Assembly: GCA_030041005.1 (NCBI GenBank)
Contig: JASHOR010000021.1
Location: 1-62,446 of the forward strand
DNA from: Xanthobacteraceae bacterium
GTDB lineage: Bacteria; Pseudomonadota; Alphaproteobacteria; Rhizobiales; Xanthobacteraceae
Direction: 5' to 3'
Length of the DNA stretch: 62,446 bases
The position numbers and the translations under genes were made by a program. This document shows positions 18,883 to 27,263 of the stretch, in pieces; the first letter of the stretch is position 1, and every line of letters begins with the position of its first letter. The notes under the pieces are model-generated. The model saw nothing but the letters and a program-made list of their open reading frames with translations. It was not told the origin of the DNA and did not search any database.

Positions 18883-20049
18883 ATGGCCACGATGATCGCG
18901 GCGCGGCTCCATGCTTACGGAAAGCCGATGACGCTCGACCGCATCGCGGCGCCCGAACCGCGGCCGACCGACGTGGTGGTCGAGGTGAAGGCCTGCGGCG
19001 TGGTGCCGAACCTGGCGCGCGTAATCAGCAATTTCTTCGGCACGCTCACGCCTGACAACAAGATGATGCCGCCGCTGCCGGCGATCTTCGGCCTCGATCC
19101 GGCCGGCGTGGTCGCCAAGGTCGGCGAGCAGGTTTTCTCGGTTCGTCCGGGCGAGCGCGTCTATGTCAATCCGGCGCGCTCCTGTGGATCGTGCAAGATG
19201 TGCCGCAGCGGCCGGGCGGAGGATTGTCCGAGCTGGACGCTGCAGGGATATTTTGGCCGCTCGCAGGAGATCATGCGGGCGTATCCCTACGGCGGGCTGG
19301 CGCAGTTCATCACCGCGCCCGCCGCCGCTTTGGTCAAGCTTCCGGACAACGTGAGCTTCGAAGCCGCCGCGCGCTTTGGCTATCTCGGAACCGCCTATGC
19401 GGCGATGAAGAAAATCGGTGCGGGTCCGGGCCAGTCGCTTTTGATCAACGGCATCAGCGGCCAACTTGGGCTCAACGCTGCATCGCTCGCACTTGCCATG
19501 GGCGCAACCAAGATCCTCGGTACCGGCCGCAATCAATCATTACTCGATCGCGTCAAGGCGCTGGCACCGGAGCGGATCGCAGTTTTCTCGGTCACGGACG
19601 CGCCATCTCAGCCCTCCTCCGTAAGCGCAGGTGGAACGCGTGGCGGAGCGGACCCGCTGGTCTCGTGGGCGAAAACGGCAACCGACGGCCACGGTGTCGA
19701 CGGCATGATCGATTGCCTGCCGCCGGGCGCGCCGGCGAGCGCCATGATGCGCGCGCTGTTCTGCCTGCGCCGCGGCGGCCGTGCGGTCAATGTCGGTGCG
19801 GTCATGGAGGCGCTGCCGATCAACGCATTCTGGATGATGACAAACCGCATCGGCCTGCAAGGTTCGGTATGGTTCACCACCGCCGAGGGTGAGGATATGG
19901 CGGCGATGGCCGCAGCGGGAACGCTCGACCTTTCCATTCTGGAGCACCGCGTTTCGCCCTTATCCGAGGTCAACGAAGTGCTTGCCGGCACGGACGATCG
20001 CAACGGCGGCTTCACCAATTTCGTCATTGACCCGACGCGCGTCGAGTGA
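18883..20049 (+). CDS. zinc-type alcohol dehydrogenase (MDR superfamily)
   Basis: A 388-residue medium-chain dehydrogenase. The ATG at 18883 has GGAGA ten bases upstream; the open frame upstream of it is the palindromic repeat. The structural-zinc lobe is intact (CGSCKMCRSGRAEDC, about residues 104-118), and a Rossmann motif reads GISGQLGLNAASLA. The catalytic-zinc site is odd: ACGVVPNLARV keeps the cysteine, but the usual GHE histidine/glutamate motif is replaced by FGLDPAGVV. There is also a serine/glycine-rich insertion near residues 242-260. It probably acts with the aldehyde dehydrogenase downstream. Confidence 0.8.
   Translation: MATMIAARLHAYGKPMTLDRIAAPEPRPTDVVVEVKACGVVPNLARVISNFFGTLTPDNKMMPPLPAIFGLDPAGVVAKVGEQVFSVRPGERVYVNPARSCGSCKMCRSGRAEDCPSWTLQGYFGRSQEIMRAYPYGGLAQFITAPAAALVKLPDNVSFEAAARFGYLGTAYAAMKKIGAGPGQSLLINGISGQLGLNAASLALAMGATKILGTGRNQSLLDRVKALAPERIAVFSVTDAPSQPSSVSAGGTRGGADPLVSWAKTATDGHGVDGMIDCLPPGAPASAMMRALFCLRRGGRAVNVGAVMEALPINAFWMMTNRIGLQGSVWFTTAEGEDMAAMAAAGTLDLSILEHRVSPLSEVNEVLAGTDDRNGGFTNFVIDPTRVE
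19609..19660. repeat. possible palindromic insertion inside the dehydrogenase gene
   Basis: The stretch encodes a low-complexity loop (PSQPSSVSAGGTRGG) and its DNA carries inverted arms (CTCCG ... CGGAG, with GCG ... CGC inside). It keeps the frame. It may be a small palindromic element that settled in a surface loop. Confidence 0.35.
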
Positions 20050-20058
20050 ATGCCCCCT

Positions 20059-20184
20059 CGATCGTCATTGGGGCACGCCCAGGAAATCTTCGCAGGCGAA
20101 CTGTAGAACAAGCACTGCCGGAACAAGTTGCCGGCACGGAATTCACCACGGATGCCTGGGTCAAGCCCGTGCATGACGCGATCG
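20059..20184. repeat. second palindromic intergenic repeat, partly decayed
   Basis: It starts CGATCGTCATTGGGGCACGC and ends GTGCATGACGCGATCG, with outer arms inverted and an inner GGGTCAAGCCCGTGC as in the repeat before the dehydrogenase gene. The left arm is degraded. It fills most of the 185-base gap between the dehydrogenase and the aldehyde dehydrogenase. Confidence 0.65.
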
Positions 20185-20234
20185 AGGAAACATGCTAATT
20201 CCTTTGTCAAAGAATTAGCTCCAGCGAGGACGTC

Positions 20235-21662
20235 ATGTACGGCAATCTCGAACTTTTCATCGACGGCAAGTGGCTCGGCAGCGACGGCCGCAAGGGCGAG
20301 GATGTGCTCAATCCGGCGACCGAGAAGCCGCTCGCGCATCTGCCGCATGCAAGCAAGGCCGATCTCGATGCGGCACTGGAAGCGGCCAAGAAGGGTCTTG
20401 CGGTTTGGCGCGCCACCGCCGCCTACGATCGCGCCAAGATCATGCGCAAGGCCGCCGATCTGATGCGCGAACGCTATGACGCGATTTCGAAAATCATGGT
20501 GCTGGAACAGGGCAAGGTCTATCCGGAAGCCCGCGCCGAGGTGATCACCTCCGCCGACATCATCGACTGGTATGCGGAAGAGGGCCGCCGCAGCTACGGC
20601 CGCATCGTGCCGGGCCGCTTCAAGGGAACCCGCCAGCTCGTCGTACAGGAGCCGATCGGGGTGGTCGCCGCGTTCACGCCGTGGAATTTCCCGGTACTTA
20701 CCCCGGCACGCAAGATCGGCGGCGCGCTGGCGGCCGGCTGCTCGCTTATCCTCAAGGCATCGGAGGAAACGCCCGGGGCCTGTGTCGAGATGGTGCGCTG
20801 CTTCGCCGACGCCGGCCTGCCGCCGGGCGTGCTCAACCTCGTGTTCGGCGTGCCCGCTGAAATCTCCGAGTACCTCTTGTCCAAGGATGCGATCCGCAAG
20901 ATTTCCTTCACCGGCTCAATTCCGGTGGGCAAGCACCTCGCCGCGCTTGCGGCCAAGGGCATGAAACGCACCACCATGGAACTCGGCGGCCATTCGCCGG
21001 TGGTAGTGTTCGCCGACGCCGATCCGGAAAAGACCGCCGACACGATTGCCGCATTCAAATATCGCAACGCCGGGCAGGTCTGCATCTCGCCGACCCGGTT
21101 TTACGTGCAAGAGGACGTCTATCCGCGCTTCCTCAAGCGTTTCACCGAGTACGCCAACGGCATCAAGGTCGGCGACGGCTTGGAGCGGGGCATGACCATG
21201 GGCCCGATGGCCAATTCCCGGCGCATCGACGCCATGGAAAGCTTTGTCAACGACGCCAAGAACCGGGGCGGGAAGATTCAGACCGGCGGCAAGCGGCGCG
21301 GCAACCAGGGCTACTTCTACGAGCCGACCGTGATCACCGACATTCCCGACGACTCCAAGGTCATGACGCAGGAGCCCTTCGGGCCGTTGGCGCCGGTCGT
21401 TACATTCAAGACTTTCGACGAAGTGGTCGAACGCGCCAATTCTCTGGAATACGGCCTTGCCGCCTATGCCTTCACGACGTCGAATACGACCGCTGCCGCG
21501 ATCGGGGACGCGCTCGAATCCGGCATGGTCGGTGTGAACTCGGTGATGATCTCGACACCGGAAACGCCGTTCGGCGGCGTCAAGGAGAGCGGTCACGGCA
21601 GCGAGGGCGGCACCGAAGGTTTGGGTGCCTATCTGATCACCAAGTTCATTTCGCAGGCCTGA
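20235..21662 (+). CDS. NAD(P)-dependent aldehyde dehydrogenase, succinate-semialdehyde type
   Basis: A 475-residue aldehyde dehydrogenase of the full family length. The catalytic cysteine is Cys283 (GQVCISP) and the general-base glutamate Glu249 (MELGGHSP). The cofactor motif FTGSIPVGK and the substrate-channel motif TPWNFPVL are in place. The overall pattern (LGAYLITKFISQ at the end, NAGQVCISPTRFYV) is that of the SSADH/GabD-like group. It follows the zinc-type dehydrogenase, so an alcohol-to-acid oxidation pair is likely. Confidence 0.92.
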   Translation: MYGNLELFIDGKWLGSDGRKGEDVLNPATEKPLAHLPHASKADLDAALEAAKKGLAVWRATAAYDRAKIMRKAADLMRERYDAISKIMVLEQGKVYPEARAEVITSADIIDWYAEEGRRSYGRIVPGRFKGTRQLVVQEPIGVVAAFTPWNFPVLTPARKIGGALAAGCSLILKASEETPGACVEMVRCFADAGLPPGVLNLVFGVPAEISEYLLSKDAIRKISFTGSIPVGKHLAALAAKGMKRTTMELGGHSPVVVFADADPEKTADTIAAFKYRNAGQVCISPTRFYVQEDVYPRFLKRFTEYANGIKVGDGLERGMTMGPMANSRRIDAMESFVNDAKNRGGKIQTGGKRRGNQGYFYEPTVITDIPDDSKVMTQEPFGPLAPVVTFKTFDEVVERANSLEYGLAAYAFTTSNTTAAAIGDALESGMVGVNSVMISTPETPFGGVKESGHGSEGGTEGLGAYLITKFISQA

Positions 21663-21742
21663 GGCGCTTCGATCTCCTCAGTCCGCTCGACCGCTGACAT
21701 GCCGCCGGAGCAGCCGGGCCGGCGAGATGCGGAGTTCGCGAC

Positions 21743-24700
21743 GTGGATTTCGCCCCTGCCTTGTTTGACGTCGTTCTCCTTGCGGTCGTCCTCGCATTGA
21801 TATTCCGCAAGCGACTGCGTGCATGGCTGTCGAGCAGGTTCAGGCGGACGGCGAAGAAGACCGGGCATCCGGTTATTGGCGTGCCAGACGCGCTCGATCC
21901 GGCGACGCTGACGACGCGATTGCACGATCTGGATAAGGTCTTCAGTGTTTTCGGCAATGAAGCCGCGCACCCGAGCGCCCTCTACGCGCATACCGACTTC
22001 ATGCAGGCCGTGGCGCTACTGTCCTCGCCGAGCGTGCCGCTGCCGACCATCCTCCAGTATGTCGAGGGCAATCGATGGGGATTGTCATGCGCGGCGCTGG
22101 CAGCGCTGCGCAGCCGTCCCGATCGCGATGCCGCGGTGGATCGGGTGCTCAGCCAGTGCGCGCATTATTATCCATGGCCGATGCATTTTGCGCTGGAGTT
22201 GCTGTTCGACGCCCAGCCGAGAACGCCGGTCGGCGCGCCGCTGCTGCGCGCCAAGGAGTGGTGGATCGACAATCGGTGGATGCCGAATGTCATTCGCGAA
22301 TATTTCGAACGCTGCGCCGCGCGCGGCGATCCGCCTGCGTTCGGTCCGAGTCTGAAGACGCAAAGCGCGTCGCTGCAGCAGATGATCCGCCGTTTCCTGG
22401 AACATGTCGAGCATCCGACGAGCGACGCGCTGATCGCGGAGCTTGACAAGCAGCAGACGGCAACGCTGGAGCTTCCGGTGGAATCGCTGGGCGTGTTGAA
22501 CACGGTGGGGCGGTTCTGGAAGAAGGACATCGATCTTGGCCTCGTGGCACCGGACGCCTGGAGCGAGGCGTTGGAGATTGCCTCGGCCACGCTGCGGCAA
22601 AATCCACCGCGCGCGCTATTGGTTTGCGGCGAACCGCTGGTGGGAAAAACCTCGTTCCTGGAGCTGCTCGCCGCGCGGCTTGCCGCGGATGGATGGAGCG
22701 TGTTCGAGGCCAGCGGCGTCGATCTTCAGGCCGATCAGGTCTACATCGGCCAACTCGAGGGGCGGATCCGCAACGTCATCGACGAATTGGGCAAGGGTCA
22801 CAAATTCATCTGGTACATTCCCGATATCGTGCAGCTCGCGCTCAGTGGCCGGCATCACGGACAGACCGCGACCATGCTGGACCAGATCGCGCCGGCGATC
22901 GCCGCCGGCCGATTGGTGGTGTGGTGCGAGGCGACCCCGAAGGGGGCGGCGCGGTTGTTGCAGGCCAAGCCATCGCTGCGCGGTCTGTTCGAGACTGTGG
23001 TCATCGATCCGCTGTCCTCGGCCGAGACCCTGTCGCTGGCGCGCGCCGTGATCGCGCATCTGGACAAAAATTCCTCGATCCATTTTCAATCCGATTGCGC
23101 CCAGGTGGCACTCGATACCGCCAGCCAATACCTCGGCACGGTCGGGCGGCCGGGCGCGGCGCTGTACCTCCTCAAGCTCACCGCGGTGCGCGCCGAAGCA
23201 AGCCGGGAAAAGGAGATCGCACCGCGGCGCGTGCTCGAAACGCTTTCGCAGCTTTCCGGGCTGCCGGTCTCGATACTCGACACCAAGGAACAGCTCGATC
23301 TCAAATCGGTGCGCGATTTCTTCGCCGTACGCGTACTCGGCCAGGATGAGGCGGTCGCCGCCGTCGTAGATCGCATCGCCATGCTGAAGGCCGGACTGAA
23401 CGATCCCGGCAAGCCAATCGGCGTCTTTTTGTTTGCCGGCCCGACCGGCACCGGCAAGACCGAACTCGCGAAGGCGGTATCCGAATTTCTGTTCGGTTCG
23501 GTCGAACGCATGATTCGTCTCGATATGAGCGAATTCCAGACTCACGAATCGATCGGCAAGATTCTCGGGCAGAGCAACGCGTCGGCCGTGGAAGCCGATT
23601 CCCTGATCAGCCGCGTGCGCAAGCAGCCGTTCTCGGTGCTGCTGCTGGACGAGTTCGAAAAATCCCATCCGATGATCTGGGACTTGTTCCTGCAGGCGTT
23701 CGACGAGGGGCGGCTGACCGACGCAATGGGCCAGGTCGCCGACCTGCGCCATTGCCTGATCATTCTGACGTCGAATCTCGGAGCGACCGCGCATCGCACC
23801 CTCGGGCTAGGCTTCGCGCCGCAGGCAGACGAGTTCAGCAAGGAGCAAGTGCTGCGCGCGATCAGCCAGACCTACCGGCCCGAATTCCAGAATCGGCTCG
23901 ACAAGGTCATTGTCTTTCATCCGCTGAGCCGCGAACTGATGCGCGGCATCCTCAAGAAGGAGCTGGCTGCGCTGCTGGAGCGGCGCGGCCTCAAGGACCG
24001 CGCCTGGGCGATCGAGTGGGAATCCTCCGCACTTGAATTTCTGCTTGAGCGAGGGTTCTCGCCGGAAATGGGCGCGCGACCGTTGAAACGGGCCATCGAC
24101 CAATACGTCGTGGCGCCGCTTGCCGGGATGATCGTCGAAAAGCGATTTCCCGAAGGCGAGCAGTTTCTTTTTGTCCGCAGTGACGGCATCCACATCCAGG
24201 TAGAGTTTGTCGATCCGGACGCGGAGATCGCGCCTGCGCAAGGTGCTGTCGCGCCGCCCGCCGGCTCGGGGGCCCGGGCCGCCCTCGCGTCCGTCATCCT
24301 CGCGCCGAACGGAACGCGCGCCGAGTTTCAGATGTTGGAAGCCGAATATGACGACATCGAGCAGGCCCTGAAATCGGAGGAGTGGAACAGCCTCAAGGAC
24401 AGGCTTGCGGAGGAAATGTCGTCGCCGGATTTCTGGCAGCGAGCCGACCGATTCGATACTCTCGCCCGCTATGCCCTCATGGACCGGGTCAAGGCTGCGG
24501 TCGAAACGGCCGGTTTGTTGCGCCGACGGCTGGAGAGATACAATCCTTCGCCGGTGCGTTATTCGGCGCAACTGAGCGGCCGTCTGGCCCTGCAACTGCG
24601 CCTGATCCGAGAGGGCATCAGGGATGCGTTCGAAAACGCGCCGGTCGAACTGGCGCTGGCGATTGAGCCGGTATTCGATGCCGCCGGCGAGCGGCAGGCG

Positions 24701-25132
24701 ACGCTCGCATGGTGCGATCGATTGCGGTCGATGTATCGCGCCTGGGCGAGCCGGCGCCGCATGCAGATCACCGAAGTTCCGGGCAGCGGGACCGACAAGA
24801 ATCGCCCGATCCTGACGGTCGGCGGCTTTGGCGCCCATCGCATCCTGACGCCCGAAGCCGGGCTGCACATCTTCGAGCCGTGCGAGGGCGGTCCGGGCCG
24901 AGTGATCGCGCGCGTTCAGCTCGCCGCCGTCCCGCTCGGCGATGTGCCGGTCGCCAAGGAGCACAAGCTGACCGTCGAGGCGATCGAGCAAGCGCCGAGG
25001 GCCAGTGCGGTGGTGCGGCGCTACCGCGAACAGCCTCCGCTGGTTCGTGACGGCTCCGGCAAGTGGCGTACCGGCCGTCTCGATCTGGTGCTTGGCGGAG
25101 ATTTCGATCTGCTTCAGGCCGGGGAGCGATAA
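21743..25132 (+). CDS. membrane-anchored Clp-like double AAA+ ATPase with C-terminal RF2-like domain
   Basis: 1129 residues. GTG start with GCGGAG upstream. Residues 5-21 form one membrane helix followed by RKRLRAW, so the bulk should be cytoplasmic. Residues 40-290 are unrecognised. AAA+ domain 1: Walker A GEPLVGKT (296-303, Lys302), pore loop VYIGQLEGR (Tyr334), but a degraded Walker B (IWYIPDI, 356-362). AAA+ domain 2 is Clp D2-like: VLGQDEAV, Walker A GPTGTGKT (566-573), Walker B LLLDEFEKSH (633-642), YRPEFQNRLD and sensor-2 GARPLKR; the aromatic pore motif GYVGY is missing. Residues about 865-1129 resemble peptide chain release factor 2: AEEMSSPDFW (PCRF helix), SMYRAWASRRRMQITEV, EAGLHIFEP, then VVRRYREQPPLVRD and TGRLDLVLGGDFD, like the RF2 C-terminus. 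The stop-codon SPF motif and the GGQ domain are absent. Its 3' end overlaps hpnG tail to tail by 19 nt. Confidence 0.85.
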   Translation: MDFAPALFDVVLLAVVLALIFRKRLRAWLSSRFRRTAKKTGHPVIGVPDALDPATLTTRLHDLDKVFSVFGNEAAHPSALYAHTDFMQAVALLSSPSVPLPTILQYVEGNRWGLSCAALAALRSRPDRDAAVDRVLSQCAHYYPWPMHFALELLFDAQPRTPVGAPLLRAKEWWIDNRWMPNVIREYFERCAARGDPPAFGPSLKTQSASLQQMIRRFLEHVEHPTSDALIAELDKQQTATLELPVESLGVLNTVGRFWKKDIDLGLVAPDAWSEALEIASATLRQNPPRALLVCGEPLVGKTSFLELLAARLAADGWSVFEASGVDLQADQVYIGQLEGRIRNVIDELGKGHKFIWYIPDIVQLALSGRHHGQTATMLDQIAPAIAAGRLVVWCEATPKGAARLLQAKPSLRGLFETVVIDPLSSAETLSLARAVIAHLDKNSSIHFQSDCAQVALDTASQYLGTVGRPGAALYLLKLTAVRAEASREKEIAPRRVLETLSQLSGLPVSILDTKEQLDLKSVRDFFAVRVLGQDEAVAAVVDRIAMLKAGLNDPGKPIGVFLFAGPTGTGKTELAKAVSEFLFGSVERMIRLDMSEFQTHESIGKILGQSNASAVEADSLISRVRKQPFSVLLLDEFEKSHPMIWDLFLQAFDEGRLTDAMGQVADLRHCLIILTSNLGATAHRTLGLGFAPQADEFSKEQVLRAISQTYRPEFQNRLDKVIVFHPLSRELMRGILKKELAALLERRGLKDRAWAIEWESSALEFLLERGFSPEMGARPLKRAIDQYVVAPLAGMIVEKRFPEGEQFLFVRSDGIHIQVEFVDPDAEIAPAQGAVAPPAGSGARAALASVILAPNGTRAEFQMLEAEYDDIEQALKSEEWNSLKDRLAEEMSSPDFWQRADRFDTLARYALMDRVKAAVETAGLLRRRLERYNPSPVRYSAQLSGRLALQLRLIREGIRDAFENAPVELALAIEPVFDAAGERQATLAWCDRLRSMYRAWASRRRMQITEVPGSGTDKNRPILTVGGFGAHRILTPEAGLHIFEPCEGGPGRVIARVQLAAVPLGDVPVAKEHKLTVEAIEQAPRASAVVRRYREQPPLVRDGSGKWRTGRLDLVLGGDFDLLQAGER

Positions 25133-25983
25133 GTCGCGACGGCACTCGGTTGCGCCAAATCCGAGTCTGCCAACGCGCCGGTTGCCAAGGCGCCCGGCGG
25201 CGGCCCGGAGCCGGCCAGACTGGTCAGCCCGAATCCTGCGCCAAGCAACTGCCGCACACGCTCCATTTCGCAGCAGGCTATGTAGGCATCGAGCGAGACG
25301 CGGAGGAGTCCGGACAATTGCGACGGCCGAGCGATGAGGTCGCGCAAAACTGCCACTCCATCAGCGCGAGCCCCGCCGTGCAGGCCCTTTAGTGCCGCGG
25401 ACGGTATGGTGCGGTGAGCAGGATCGACGATGACGCGGAGTGCGGCGAAGGCCAAGCCATGGGCGGCGGCAATCTTGGAAGCGACGTGGGATTCCATGTC
25501 AACCGCGGCGGCGCCGGTCGCTCGGTGCAGTTCGCGCTTGTGTGCCGGCTCGGCAATCGGGCTATCCACACCGACGATCGGCACGTGGCGCGCGTCGCCG
25601 CCGAGCGCGTCGAGGAGCTTGCCGGACCATCCTCTGTCCGTCGAATGCGCTACGCCGGATTCGAAGATAGCGGATGCGACCACCCAGTCGCCTGCACGCA
25701 GATCCGCCGCAAGGCCTCCGGCGACGCCAAAGCTGATGATGCCGCGATAACCGAGGCGGGATGCGCTTTTTGCGGCCGCCTCCAATTCTCGCCGGCTGTC
25801 GCGGGTAAAAACCAAGACTCCGGGTCCAGCGGCAATCCGGGCCTCAAACGTCATGCCGACAAAGGCGATGACCGTTCGCGGGATGTCTTGGAGCGCCGTA
25901 TCCGAAGCTTGACCAGTGGGTTCGCCTCCGCCCAGCAAGCTCTCTGCCAGACCGGTGTCGACAAACTGCGCTTCGGTTGTCAT
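25114..25983 (-). CDS. hpnG: hopanoid-associated nucleosidase/phosphorylase HpnG
   Basis: A 289-residue protein of the nucleoside phosphorylase/MTAN fold. It shows GIISFGVAGGLAADLRAGDWVV and the family glutamate in AAVDMESHVAS. HpnG removes adenine from adenosylhopane to give ribosylhopane in bacteriohopanetetrol synthesis. Its place beside hpnA and the hpnB-hpnI-hpnJ operon supports this over general purine salvage. It is divergent from hpnA across 259 bases that should hold both promoters. The last 19 bases overlap the AAA+ gene on the other strand. Confidence 0.85.
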   Translation of the reverse strand: MTTEAQFVDTGLAESLLGGGEPTGQASDTALQDIPRTVIAFVGMTFEARIAAGPGVLVFTRDSRRELEAAAKSASRLGYRGIISFGVAGGLAADLRAGDWVVASAIFESGVAHSTDRGWSGKLLDALGGDARHVPIVGVDSPIAEPAHKRELHRATGAAAVDMESHVASKIAAAHGLAFAALRVIVDPAHRTIPSAALKGLHGGARADGVAVLRDLIARPSQLSGLLRVSLDAYIACCEMERVRQLLGAGFGLTSLAGSGPPPGALATGALADSDLAQPSAVATYRSPA

Positions 25984-26242
25984 GTTTTGTCAGGCCCCCG
26001 CTCCAGCGATCAGCCGGCCCTCAACAAAAAGCGCGACGTCAGTCGGTTATGCAGTCCCAGGTCAAAATCCGAGCGCGGTCAATTTCTTGGTACAACTGTA
26101 TAGGAAAGTGCGGCTTGCCCCATTTCGTTCCCGCACCGGATCCCGACCAAACCCGGTTTGCAGCTTGCTGTCAGATCATGGTGGTTTCATGAAACGGCAC
26201 AACCACAAAGTAATTTTTTTAACATAATCCGAACCCGCTGTC

Positions 26243-27250
26243 ATGGTTTGCACTGCACAAACGTTACTTACAGGCGCCAGCGGATTTGTCGGCTCCGCCG
26301 TGGCGCGAATGTTGCTTGACGCCGGATTTAGCGTGCGGGCGTTGGTGCGCCCGAGCAGTCCACGCTTCCACCTCGACGGAATCGATCTTGAATTCGTCGA
26401 AGGCGACCTTCGCGATGCGGGATCGGTCCGCCAAGCGATGACCGGTGTCCGTTATGTTTTCCACGTCGCAGCGGATTATCGACTCTGGGCGCACGATCCC
26501 GGCGAGATCATCAACACCAATGTCGAGGGCACGCGCAACGTCATGCGGGAGGCCCTTCGCGCCGGTGTTGAGCGTGTCGTGTATACCAGCAGCGTTGCGA
26601 CATTGGGGCTACGACCGGATGGCAGCGCGGCAGATGAATCAGTACCACTGAGCGAATTCCAGGGCATTGGCGCCTACAAGCGCAGCAAAATCGCTGCCGA
26701 GCGGCTGGTCGAGGCGATGGTTGCCGCGGAGCGGCTTCCGGCGGTGATCGTGAATCCATCGACCCCGATCGGGCCGCGCGACGTCAAGCCGACACCCACC
26801 GGCCGCATCATTGTCGAGGCGGCGCGTGGCCGCATCCCCGGATTTGTCGATACCGGTCTCAATCTCGTGCACGTCGATGACGTGGCCGCCGGGCATCTCG
26901 CGGCGCTCAGGCGGGGCACCGTTGGCGAACGATACATTCTCGCCGGCGCCAACGTTCGTTTCGCCGACATGCTCGCGGACATCGCGCGCTTGGTCGGCCG
27001 CAACCCACCGCTCCTGCGTGTCCCGCGCGCCGCCGCGATCCCGGTCGCCTATGCGGCGCAAGCGATGGCCCGGTTGACCGGACGCGAGCCGTTCGCCACG
27101 GTGGACGGCGTTCGCATGGCCAAATACCGCATGTTCTTCAGCGCTGCCAAGGCCGAACGCGATCTCGGATTTCGCCCGCGACCCTATCTGTTCGGTCTTG
27201 AAGACGCGATCCGCTGGTTCCGACAAGCGGGCTACCTGGATCGCAGGTGA
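26243..27250 (+). CDS. hpnA: hopanoid-associated NAD-dependent epimerase/dehydratase HpnA
   Basis: A 335-residue extended SDR. The Rossmann glycine motif is TGASGFVG near the N-terminus. The serine-tyrosine-lysine triad is in TSSVATLG and YKRSK. The middle reads FHVAADYRLWAHDP and NTNVEGTRNVM, typical of HpnA. It is a putative sugar/ribosyl oxidoreductase of hopanoid side-chain processing. It converges on hpnJ with 13 bases between stop codons. Confidence 0.88.
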   Translation: MVCTAQTLLTGASGFVGSAVARMLLDAGFSVRALVRPSSPRFHLDGIDLEFVEGDLRDAGSVRQAMTGVRYVFHVAADYRLWAHDPGEIINTNVEGTRNVMREALRAGVERVVYTSSVATLGLRPDGSAADESVPLSEFQGIGAYKRSKIAAERLVEAMVAAERLPAVIVNPSTPIGPRDVKPTPTGRIIVEAARGRIPGFVDTGLNLVHVDDVAAGHLAALRRGTVGERYILAGANVRFADMLADIARLVGRNPPLLRVPRAAAIPVAYAAQAMARLTGREPFATVDGVRMAKYRMFFSAAKAERDLGFRPRPYLFGLEDAIRWFRQAGYLDRR

Positions 27251-27263
27251 CGCGGCCTGCGCG

